Shown one piece after another: positions 1-5,275 of a stretch of 5,275 bases of DNA; position 1 is the first letter of the stretch; every line of letters begins with the position of its first letter. This stretch comes from Planctomycetaceae bacterium (GTDB lineage: Bacteria; Planctomycetota; Planctomycetia; Pirellulales; Thermoguttaceae). The position numbers were made by a program, and so were the translations under genes. The notes under the pieces were generated by a model that was given only the letters and a program-made list of their open reading frames with translations, ran no database searches and was not told the origin of the DNA. The DNA is taken from the NCBI GenBank assembly GCA_031259095.1, contig JAIRLW010000127.1, positions 1-5,275 on the forward strand, written 5' to 3'.

Positions 1-126
1 TTTTTGCGTGAAAAACAGGAATCATTTGGGGACTCTTTATATCGGAAAGCAAACAGACCAAAAAAATAAAAATACTTAAAAATAAGGAGATTAAACTACT
101 TTTTTTAAGAAAGTGCAGAAATAAGA

Positions 127-1032
127 ATGATTTTATTACTAAAATTGCTTGGTTTGATTCGTTTTCATCATACGCTTTTTGCGTTCCCTTTTGCGGTGTT
201 GGGAGCGGCGATGGCGTTGAAGTTGAATCAGTACGAAAATTCGGAATACTGTTTCCGAATTTTTGACGGAATTGGTATTCTGTTGTGTATGGTTTTTGCC
301 CGAAGTGCGGCGATGGGATTTAATCGTTGGGCAGACCGTGAACTGGACGCTCAAAATCCGCGAACCGCCAACCGTCATTTGCCAGCCGGATTGTTGACGG
401 CGCGAAGTGTTTTATTTTTTATTGCGATTTGTTCGGTTGGTTTTATTGTTTCAACGTTTCTTTTTTTTCCGAACCGGATTCCGTTTTTTGCATCGGCGCC
501 GGTATTGCTTTTTCTTTTTTGCTACAGTTACGCCAAACGCTGGACGGTTGCCGTCCATTTTTGGCTTGGCGGGGCGTTGATGCTTGCGCCTCTTGCGGCG
601 TGGATTGTTATTCGACCGATTCTTTATCCTATTCCGTTACCGCCGATTTTGTTGGCGTTGGCGGTGTTGTTTTGGGCAACCAGTTTCGATTTAATTTATG
701 CAACACAAGATGAGGAATTTGATAAAAAAACGGGAGTATTCAGCGTACCGGGAAAGTACGGAAATAAAACGGCATTTCGATTATCGGCGATATGCCATGT
801 TCTTTCAATTCTTTGTTTAACGGCAGTTCCGTACGTTTATGAATTATTCGGACTTGTTTTTGAACTTGGAATTGCGGCGGCGGCTTTGATTTTAGCGGCG
901 GAACACTGGATTGCTGTTCCGAAATCGGGCAAACCGGTTGATCTGTTACGTGTCAATGTCGCTTTTTTTCAAATGAATGTTTTTGTTTCACTTGGTCTGC
1001 TTATCGTCGGATTGTTCGATCTTTTTTTATAA
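127..1032 (+). CDS. ubiA: UbiA-family polyprenyltransferase (4-hydroxybenzoate polyprenyltransferase-like, MqnP-type)
   Basis: This is an integral membrane prenyltransferase of 301 residues, a normal family length. It should transfer a polyprenyl chain from its diphosphate to an aromatic acid during quinone synthesis. The first Mg-diphosphate motif is complete, with N66, D70 and D74 followed by R79, R83 and LPAG (85-88). The second has D188, Y191, D195 and D199, ending in SVPGKYG (206-212). About nine hydrophobic segments are visible, near residues 17-32, 46-64, 95-114, 119-135, 144-163, 170-187, 215-236, 239-258 and 277-300. The YSYAKRWT segment (133-140), the LGGALMLAPLAAWI stretch (147-160) and the DLIYATQDEEFD pattern resemble the 'UbiA-other'/MqnP branch (futalosine menaquinone route) more than E. 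coli UbiA. That placement is from memory, so the acceptor is unproven. ATG 127 is the first ATG after an in-frame TAA at 106-108. No ribosome binding site sits at normal spacing; an AAGGAGA at 84-90 is 36 nt too far upstream. rsmE follows after 43 nt. Confidence 0.93.
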   Translation: MILLLKLLGLIRFHHTLFAFPFAVLGAAMALKLNQYENSEYCFRIFDGIGILLCMVFARSAAMGFNRWADRELDAQNPRTANRHLPAGLLTARSVLFFIAICSVGFIVSTFLFFPNRIPFFASAPVLLFLFCYSYAKRWTVAVHFWLGGALMLAPLAAWIVIRPILYPIPLPPILLALAVLFWATSFDLIYATQDEEFDKKTGVFSVPGKYGNKTAFRLSAICHVLSILCLTAVPYVYELFGLVFELGIAAAALILAAEHWIAVPKSGKPVDLLRVNVAFFQMNVFVSLGLLIVGLFDLFL

Positions 1033-1075
1033 CAATATTTGTTTTACCGTTGAATGTTCCTGATTGTTTTCATGT

Positions 1076-1822
1076 ATGAGTAATCGATTTTTCCTTGATC
1101 CGGTCATTTCCGCCATTGACGGCGATCATGTTGTTCTTGGCGGAGACGAAGCGCATCATTTTTGCCGTGTTATGCGCGGCGAAGTTGGCGATGAAATTAT
1201 TTTGTTTGACGGTTCCGGTTTGTGTTACCGAAGCAAAGTCGAATCCGTTGATAAAACAACTGTTACTGCCAGAATTGTTGAAACGTTACCGGATACGATT
1301 GAATCGCCGTTGCGTCTGACGGTGGCAACCGCGTTGCCGAAAGGAGACCGGCAACGATTTTTGACGGAGAAATTAGCGGAACTTGGCGTTGCGCGTCTTA
1401 TTCCGTTACGATTAGAACGTAGTGTTGCCCGTGCGGACGCGGCGGTTGCACAACGGTTACGGCGTTATGTGGTCGAAGCGGCAAAACAATGCGGACGGAA
1501 TGTTCTCATGGAAATAACAAACGAAATTACGTTACACGAATTAAATCATTTTCTGAATTCGCAAAACGATGTTACTAAATTTCTGCTTCATCCGCTTGCA
1601 CTCGGCGAAGTAGGACAAACAACGCCGCAAACAATTCTTGCCAAAGAATTACCGAAACAACTCGCCGTTCTGGTCGGACCGGAAGGAAGTTTCACCGATC
1701 AGGAAATCGAAACGGCATTGAGTTTCGGTTTCCAACCGCTTCATCTTGGCGCAAGAATTTTGCGTACCGAAACAGCATGTATCGCGGCGGCGGCGGTTTT
1801 TTTGGCTGGTTTGGGAAAATAA
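1076..1822 (+). CDS. rsmE: 16S rRNA (uracil(1498)-N(3))-methyltransferase RsmE
   Basis: RsmE is a SAM-dependent SPOUT-class enzyme that methylates N3 of U1498 in helix 44 of 16S rRNA, acting on the 30S subunit in the cytoplasm. The 248-residue product matches the usual length of about 240-250. The N-terminal PUA-like domain opens with MSNRFFLD and carries the family HHFCRVMR segment (27-34). The connecting segment TEKLAELGV precedes the ERS signature. The C-terminal knotted SAM-binding domain has VGPEGSF (GPEG at 201-204) and LGARILRTETA (RTETA at 230-234), the two hallmark motifs. All appear intact, so the enzyme should be active. ATG 1076 is preferred: an in-frame TTG at 1064 would add only MFSC before the conserved MSNRFF start, and a stop lies just before it at 1061-1063. 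No Shine-Dalgarno sequence precedes either start. The gene lies 43 nt after ubiA on the same strand, so cotranscription is plausible; no functional link between the two is evident. Confidence 0.96.
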   Translation: MSNRFFLDPVISAIDGDHVVLGGDEAHHFCRVMRGEVGDEIILFDGSGLCYRSKVESVDKTTVTARIVETLPDTIESPLRLTVATALPKGDRQRFLTEKLAELGVARLIPLRLERSVARADAAVAQRLRRYVVEAAKQCGRNVLMEITNEITLHELNHFLNSQNDVTKFLLHPLALGEVGQTTPQTILAKELPKQLAVLVGPEGSFTDQEIETALSFGFQPLHLGARILRTETACIAAAAVFLAGLGK

Positions 1823-1829
1823 AAGTCGC

Positions 1830-1865
1830 GGGACATTAGGGACTGTAGAGACGATAGGGACAAAT
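1830..1865. repeat. Four degenerate 9-bp tandem units in the rsmE-kinase gap
   Basis: Four consecutive nonamers can be read directly: GGGACATTA (1830-1838), GGGACTGTA (1839-1847), GAGACGATA (1848-1856) and GGGACAAAT (1857-1865). The consensus is roughly GGGACNNTA, with the first five positions best kept. The array starts 8 nt after the rsmE stop codon and contains no start codon or reading frame of interest. I recall similar GGGAC-rich tandem patches from intergenic DNA of planctomycetes and related phyla, but this is memory and not a search. No function can be assigned. Confidence 0.7.
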
Positions 1866-1896
1866 GTTTCAAAAAAAGATTATCGGCTTTGGGGTT

Positions 1897-1909
1897 GCGG
1901 CAATGCCGC
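1897..1909. other. 5-3-5 inverted repeat upstream of the kinase gene
   Basis: GCGGC-AAT-GCCGC is a perfect 5-bp inverted repeat with a 3-base loop. A flanking T-G pair (1896/1910) can extend it as a wobble. It ends 50 nt before the kinase ATG. A T-rich stretch follows from about 1914, but the U-run starts too far from the stem for a textbook intrinsic terminator. It shares the 13-base, 3-base-loop design of the palindromes at 5136-5148, 5225-5237 and 5253-5265, so it may be a single module of the same repeat family. It could also be a leader structure in the kinase mRNA. Confidence 0.5.
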
Positions 1910-1959
1910 GAATGGTTATTGTTTTTTGATTGATTTTATTTTTATTACAAATTATTCCG

Positions 1960-4881
1960 ATGCAGCCTGAACAATTAGGACCTTTCCGAATTGGTCGCGT
2001 TTTGGGACGCGGCGGTATGGGCGCCGTTTACGAGGGAGTTCACGAACAAACCGGCGAAACGGCAGCAGTCAAAGTCTTGTTAAGTACGTTACAAGACGAC
2101 GACGAATTACGTTTACGTTTCGAAGCGGAAATTGATACGCTTAAACGGCTTCGCCATCCGAATATTGTTCGTCTTTTTGGTTTCGGCGAAGAACAGGGAA
2201 TGCTCTATTATGTCATGGAATTGGTGGACGGGCCAAGTTTGCAGCAGGAAATGAAACGGCAACGTCTGTTTCAATGGCATGAAGTTGCGAAAATTGGTCT
2301 TGAAATGTGTTTCGCTTTTAGACATGCCCATGATCGCGGAATTACGCATCGTGACATTAAACCGGCCAATATTCTGTTGGAACGTCAGGGATCAATCAAA
2401 CTTTCGGATTTCGGAATTGCTCATTTTTTCGGCGGTCAACGGCTTACGGAAATTCATTCGGTGGTCGGAACATTGGAATTTATGTCCCCGGAACAGGCGT
2501 TGGCGAATCCGGTCAACGCACGGACGGATCTGTATTCGTTGGGCGCGGTTCTTTACGCAATCTTAGTTGGTCGTCCACCGTTCACCGCACGAAATTTGCC
2601 TGAAATATTGCGTAAACATCAAAAAGGGATTATTGAATCAATTCGATCAACACGGTTGGATGTGCCGGACGAATTGGAAGTCATTATCTTTGACCTCTTG
2701 AAAATAAAACCGGAAGAACGTCCGCATAACGCTTATCTTGTTGCCAAACGTTTGCAGACGCTGCTTCAAACCTTCGTCGGACCGCCGGAACGAATTCGCG
2801 TTAAACCAATGGAATTGGATTCGCCTACGGCGTTTCCGATGGTTCCGGTTCGTATTCCTTATCAAGGCGATCAGGAGCAAGATAAAAAAATCGGACAGGC
2901 TCGCGGAATGATCATTGAGAATGGAATTATCGATCTCGGCGGTATTGTCAAGAATGAAGAAACGACTTTTATTAATTCACCGATTAATTCGCCGATTAAT
3001 TCATCTGCTAATGTATCTGTTGATTTACCGGCTAATTCGTTGCAAAATTTATTAACGGAACATACGTCGATTTCATCGACGATTCCATTGACCAATACGG
3101 AACCGAATAAGCCATTGTTGCCGGCTGGAATGTCGCCGGATTCCGGCGTAACATCGTTTGCGGATTCTTTCGGACAACTGGGAAGTGTTACCGATGAAGA
3201 TAAAACATTGACGTTGAAATTATCAACGCCGCTTTCCATAATGCCGGAACAATCGGTAACGCAATCTTTTACGTTACCGTATCACTTTGATATTCCCGCT
3301 CACTCCGATTTAACGGACGAAACATTAATTGCAACGAAATTACCGCATACGGAATTACCGCAAGACGATTCCCGTCAACCGGAAACTTCACACGCTCAAG
3401 AAATCGTTGCCGATTCCCGAATTGATTCCGACCAAACGGAAAGTTCAAAAACGTTAAAAAATTATTCTGCGAATGTTGTTTCTGAAACTGATAAAACGAA
3501 AGAAGATTGGAACAAATCGGACAAGAAAATTGTTGCGGCTGTTTTTCCTGAAAATTTTCCGAATCAAATTCCGATACAACATGGCGAGGTTATTCTTGAA
3601 GACATTTATGCGATACGTCGTGCCAAAGATGAACCGCTTCCCGACGTTAATATTTTTGACGCTCTTCCGCAGAATCGGCACGATAATAAGGAAACCGAAG
3701 AGTCGTCAACGATGGGAGTTGACTTGTCCGGTTTGGAACGTCCCAAAGAAACCAGTCGTTTAACGAATAATAAACCAACGCTCGACGGTTTAACTGCCGG
3801 ACATTTACCCGGACTCAATTGGCCTTCCAATCATACTTCTTCCAACCGTTCGGAAATTTCGGACAATATTTCTGGAAAACGTTCTGAGCGGAAAAAAACG
3901 GCGAAGTCTTATGGGTTACAAAATATTGGCGTTACGGTTTCCGGTTTGAAAGACCGGAGTTCAACAGTGATGGAATCATCATCATCTTCTTCGTCGTCTC
4001 ATTTTACGGCGGTGAAGGATGAAGAGTTTGACGTTTTTACCAATTCGGCGCACGAACATCGTCCGGTTATTTCGTTACAAACTATTTTAGCCTCATGTTG
4101 TTTGATTTTTATTGGAATAATTGTTTATTATCTGTTACAACCGGTTCCGGCGGATAAGTTGTATGAACGGATTAAACAGACGATTAATGAAAATAGCGAC
4201 AGTGACGGAATTTCGCCGTCGGCTCTTCGCAGTGCAGAAGGCGACGTCAATTATTTTCTGCTGGAATATTCGCAACATCCGATGGCGTCTCAGGTTCGGT
4301 TTTATCAGACGGAATTGGACCTTGCCCGACAGGAACAAAATTTGAAACGTCGTCAACGGCTTGCTAATTCTGAAACATCGAGTCCGGTGGAACAAATTTA
4401 TATGGAAGCCATCGCTTTGATTAAAACAAACCCTGAAAGTGCGATTGACAAATTAAAAGCAATTATTGCCGTATTTCGTTCCGATAAATCCGATAATTCC
4501 GACAACTCCGATCATTCCGCTAAACATTCGGAAATTTCTGAAACTACTGAAACTGCAGCGCCGGAAACATCGGCATTATCATCAACATCGTCAACCGGTT
4601 CGTCAAAACCGTTAAAAATGACCAGACGGCAACGCCCTAATCCAACGGAACTTTGTGTTGAGTTGGCGATAAGACGTTTGGAAAAATTGGAGAAAGAAAT
4701 TGAAACAATTAACTCCGATCAATTTAAAATGATACGAAAACGGCTTGACGACGCCAAAGAACTTGAACAAAAATCCCCGAAACAAGCGGAAAATATTCGT
4801 TTAGGAATTATCGAGTTGTACCAACATCACCGCTGGGCAAAAGAACTGGTCGAAGAAGCGCAACAAGAACTTAAAAAATAA
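1960..4881 (+). CDS. Transmembrane serine/threonine protein kinase (Hanks/PknB type) with long disordered linker
   Basis: This 973-residue protein begins with a complete Hanks-type kinase domain (about 9-272). Visible elements are the glycine loop GRGGMG (16-21), ATP-anchoring K38, alpha-C E57, catalytic loop HRDIKPAN (130-137; D132, K134, N137), DFG (150-152), activation-segment T171 in VVGTLEF, SPE in place of APE (176-178), DLYSLG with D190, and R254. It should therefore be catalytically active. Residues about 275-705 form a Ser/Thr/Asn/Asp-rich, probably disordered linker with short repeats. One hydrophobic helix (about 707-726) is the only membrane segment, which implies a cytoplasmic kinase and a C-terminal domain outside the membrane (727-973). 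That domain is mostly predicted helical: segments 755-801 and 808-839, an acidic Ser-Asp repeat (841-852), and a charged, possibly coiled-coil end (897-973). No PASTA, WD40 or classical TPR repeat was recognised. ATG 1960 is chosen because the upstream in-frame TTG 1930 adds only a hydrophobic decapeptide before the usual LGPFRIGRVLG start. Stimulus and substrates are unknown. Confidence 0.94.
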   Translation: MQPEQLGPFRIGRVLGRGGMGAVYEGVHEQTGETAAVKVLLSTLQDDDELRLRFEAEIDTLKRLRHPNIVRLFGFGEEQGMLYYVMELVDGPSLQQEMKRQRLFQWHEVAKIGLEMCFAFRHAHDRGITHRDIKPANILLERQGSIKLSDFGIAHFFGGQRLTEIHSVVGTLEFMSPEQALANPVNARTDLYSLGAVLYAILVGRPPFTARNLPEILRKHQKGIIESIRSTRLDVPDELEVIIFDLLKIKPEERPHNAYLVAKRLQTLLQTFVGPPERIRVKPMELDSPTAFPMVPVRIPYQGDQEQDKKIGQARGMIIENGIIDLGGIVKNEETTFINSPINSPINSSANVSVDLPANSLQNLLTEHTSISSTIPLTNTEPNKPLLPAGMSPDSGVTSFADSFGQLGSVTDEDKTLTLKLSTPLSIMPEQSVTQSFTLPYHFDIPAHSDLTDETLIATKLPHTELPQDDSRQPETSHAQEIVADSRIDSDQTESSKTLKNYSANVVSETDKTKEDWNKSDKKIVAAVFPENFPNQIPIQHGEVILEDIYAIRRAKDEPLPDVNIFDALPQNRHDNKETEESSTMGVDLSGLERPKETSRLTNNKPTLDGLTAGHLPGLNWPSNHTSSNRSEISDNISGKRSERKKTAKSYGLQNIGVTVSGLKDRSSTVMESSSSSSSSHFTAVKDEEFDVFTNSAHEHRPVISLQTILASCCLIFIGIIVYYLLQPVPADKLYERIKQTINENSDSDGISPSALRSAEGDVNYFLLEYSQHPMASQVRFYQTELDLARQEQNLKRRQRLANSETSSPVEQIYMEAIALIKTNPESAIDKLKAIIAVFRSDKSDNSDNSDHSAKHSEISETTETAAPETSALSSTSSTGSSKPLKMTRRQRPNPTELCVELAIRRLEKLEKEIETINSDQFKMIRKRLDDAKELEQKSPKQAENIRLGIIELYQHHRWAKELVEEAQQELKK
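2971..3006 (+). repeat. In-frame 12-bp triplication in the kinase linker
   Basis: Three adjacent 12-base units, ATTAATTCACCG, ATTAATTCGCCG and ATTAATTCATCT, encode INSP, INSP and INSS (residues 338-349). A weaker fourth unit, GCTAATGTATCT (AN-VS), follows at 3007-3018. The unit length keeps the reading frame, so copy number can vary without breaking the kinase. It lies at the start of the disordered linker, about 65 residues after the catalytic domain. Confidence 0.8.
3976..3999 (+). repeat. Poly-serine run in the kinase linker
   Basis: Eight consecutive serine codons (residues 673-680) use TCA three times, then TCT, TCT, TCG, TCG, TCT. The mixed codons argue against one recent slippage event and for a run kept at the protein level or an older one that has diverged. 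The tract ends about 26 residues before the membrane helix, so it probably acts as a flexible juxtamembrane tether. Local DNA is TC-rich on this strand. Confidence 0.8.
4480..4515 (+). repeat. Four 9-bp Ser-Asp-X codon repeats in the C-terminal domain
   Basis: Four nonamers, TCCGATAAA, TCCGATAAT, TCCGACAAC and TCCGATCAT, encode SDK, SDN, SDN and SDH (residues 841-852). A trailing TCC extends the pattern by one codon. The stretch begins an acidic Ser/Thr/Glu-rich segment that runs to about residue 885 and separates two helical parts of the domain expected outside the cytoplasm. It reads as a hydrophilic spacer; a metal-binding role would be speculation. Confidence 0.75.
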
Positions 4882-4920
4882 TGAATCGTTTCGGAACCGC
4901 AGAACACATGGACAAAACCA

Positions 4921-4949
4921 TCCGCAGATTACACTGATTTTCGCAAATT
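4921..4949. repeat. Degenerate CGCAGATT-type short tandem repeat
   Basis: Three related octamers lie at 9-10 base spacing: CGCAGATT (4923-4930), CACTGATT (4932-4939) and CGCAAATT (4942-4949). Tandem CGCAGATTA/CGCAGATTT patches are familiar to me as common intergenic repeats in planctomycetes, Verrucomicrobia and Chlorobi. This looks like a decayed member. The match to that family is from memory, and no function is known to me. Confidence 0.55.
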
Positions 4950-4974
4950 GTTTTTAAATTATTTTTTCTTTTCA

Positions 4975-5002
4975 CCATGAAAAACACGAATGTTCACGAA
5001 AG
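4975..5002. repeat. Degenerate ACACGAA/TCACGAA-type short repeat
   Basis: The stretch CCATGAAAAACACGAA followed by TGTTCACGAAAGG contains two CACGAA cores about 10 bases apart and a related ATGAAAAA start. It resembles the CACGAAAAACACGAA-style patches I recall from intergenic DNA of the same phyla. It begins 26 bases after the CGCAGATT-type patch, and the two kinds often occur together in my recollection. The ATG at 4978 is followed by a very short frame and is not taken as a gene. Confidence 0.5.
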
Positions 5003-5060
5003 GTTTTAAAAAATAGGTAATATACCAGCGAAATTTCCGTGATCAGTTATTTTGTATTAG

Positions 5061-5265
5061 TCCCGCGGGACGAGATGTGCATAACCGGCGGTGTAGCGCA
5101 GCGCAACCGCCGGAAAGTCGTCTCCCTAATCCAAAGCCCTGAAAGGGCGCAAGCCAAAATATCGTAATCTTATTGCTGCCGTCCTTACGGGGCTTTTTAT
5201 TTCATGGTTTTATATTTGTTACGTAGGGCGTTGCCCTGCGCTCATGCGGATTGCCCCGTTGGGGC
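5061..5265. repeat. Mosaic of short palindromes, probable multi-copy intergenic repeat element
   Basis: Six inverted repeats fall within 205 bases. They are TCCCGCGGGA (5061-5070, perfect); CCGGCGGT with ACCGCCGG (5085-5092/5106-5113), enclosing GCG-CAG-CGC; GCCCT-GAA-AGGGC (5136-5148); CCGT-CCTT-ACGG (5179-5190); CGTAGGGC-GTT-GCCCTGCG (5222-5240, with one G-T pair); and GCCCC-GTT-GGGGC (5253-5265). Three have a 5-bp core stem with a 3-base loop. Read on the minus strand the loops become AAC, AAC and TTC, and the wording resembles repeats I remember from planctomycete and Lentisphaerae intergenic regions. That points to a dispersed non-coding repeat family; a structured RNA is an alternative. 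No transposase is nearby. Confidence 0.65.
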
Positions 5266-5275
5266 GATTTTAGTA

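Larger units (their letters stand above)
4882..5275. other. Non-coding region downstream of the kinase, rich in short repeats
   Basis: No credible reading frame, tRNA or rRNA is seen in these 394 bases. The first 40 nt after the stop are unremarkable. Two degenerate short-repeat patches follow (4921-4949 and 4975-5002). Next come a small GGTA-ATA-TACC inverted repeat (5016-5026) and an 8-base palindrome GAAATTTC (5030-5037), then a GC-richer palindrome mosaic (5061-5265). The window ends inside or just after this mosaic, so its right boundary is unknown. No promoter for a following gene could be picked out. Confidence 0.75.

Noticed and set aside
84..90. AAGGAGA as the ribosome binding site of ubiA
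   Set aside because: It is 36 nt from the ATG, and no start codon occurs at a proper distance after it; a TAA at 106-108 closes the ubiA frame upstream.
429..713. Open frame of 94 codons overlapping the prenyltransferase
   Set aside because: It lies wholly inside ubiA in another frame, and no recognisable protein pattern is seen, while the ubiA frame has all family motifs.
1007..1028. Possible intrinsic terminator at the end of ubiA (TCGGA-TTG-TTCGA then seven T)
   Set aside because: The stem is only five pairs with one G-T pair and lies within the coding sequence. It is too weak to call, though it could reduce readthrough into rsmE.
1064..1075. TTG start for rsmE, adding four residues
   Set aside because: Family members begin close to the MSNRFF-like segment encoded from ATG 1076, and no ribosome binding site favours the TTG.
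1926..1954. Possible promoter for the kinase (TTGATT with a downstream AT-rich hexamer)
   Set aside because: The candidate -10 at 1949-1954 matches poorly and would place the transcript start almost at the ATG.
1930..1959. TTG start for the kinase, adding the peptide MILFLLQIIP
   Set aside because: The hydrophobic addition is too short for a membrane segment and precedes a normal kinase N-terminus. ATG 1960 is the natural start.
2871..3239. Minus-strand open frame of 122 codons opposite the kinase linker
   Set aside because: The overlapping + frame is continuous with an intact kinase. The minus frame arises from the biased Asn/Ser/Ile/Thr codons of the linker and shows no domain or start signal.
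3473..3763. Open frame of 96 codons within the kinase linker
   Set aside because: It is a shifted shadow of the kinase gene with a Lys/Arg/Phe-rich composition typical of out-of-frame translation of this AT-rich stretch.
5179..5200. Possible terminator (CCGT-CCTT-ACGG followed by GGCTTTTTATTT)
   Set aside because: The stem is four pairs, the T-run is short and displaced from the stem, and it sits almost 300 nt after the kinase within a palindrome-rich repeat, where a hairpin near a T-run is expected by chance.
5061..5265. CRISPR array
   Set aside because: The repeated elements are inverted repeats with different sequences and irregular spacing. There are no direct repeats of 23-40 bases with unique spacers.
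1..5275. A novel defence or mobile system
   Set aside because: The window has three ordinary chromosomal genes with no recombinase, toxin, nuclease or phage-like gene. The kinase alone next to ubiA and rsmE gives no ground for a defence role.

Overview
The window holds three complete protein-coding genes, all on the + strand, followed by about 390 bases of repeat-rich non-coding DNA. In order they are a UbiA/MqnP-type membrane prenyltransferase (127-1032), the 16S rRNA m3U1498 methyltransferase RsmE (1076-1822), and a 973-residue transmembrane serine/threonine protein kinase (1960-4881). I saw no tRNA, rRNA, CRISPR array, integrase or transposase.

The likely source is a planctomycete of moderate GC content, perhaps a gut or sediment member of the Pirellulales/Thermoguttaceae. 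This is an inference from three things: a large Hanks-type kinase with a long disordered linker, one membrane segment and a helical C-terminal domain; no usable Shine-Dalgarno sequence at any of the three starts; and intergenic repeats of kinds I recall from planctomycetes and related phyla. No marker gene here settles the taxonomy.

Layout. Bases 1-126 are an AT-rich leader with no gene visible. ubiA and rsmE are 43 nt apart and could share a transcript. Between rsmE and the kinase lie 137 nt with four degenerate 9-bp tandem units (1830-1865) and a 5-3-5 hairpin (1897-1909), so the kinase may be a separate transcription unit. Downstream of the kinase, 4882-5275 contains no credible gene. It holds two degenerate short-repeat patches (4921-4949 and 4975-5002) and then a dense mosaic of small palindromes (5061-5265), best read as copies of multi-copy intergenic repeat families.

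The genes do not form an obvious pathway. ubiA points to quinone biosynthesis, rsmE is ribosome housekeeping, and the kinase is a membrane signalling protein whose stimulus and substrates cannot be read from this sequence. I found no convincing undescribed system. The items most worth a second look are the palindrome mosaic, the recurrence of the 5-3-5 hairpin design upstream and downstream of the kinase, and the kinase linker and C-terminal region.
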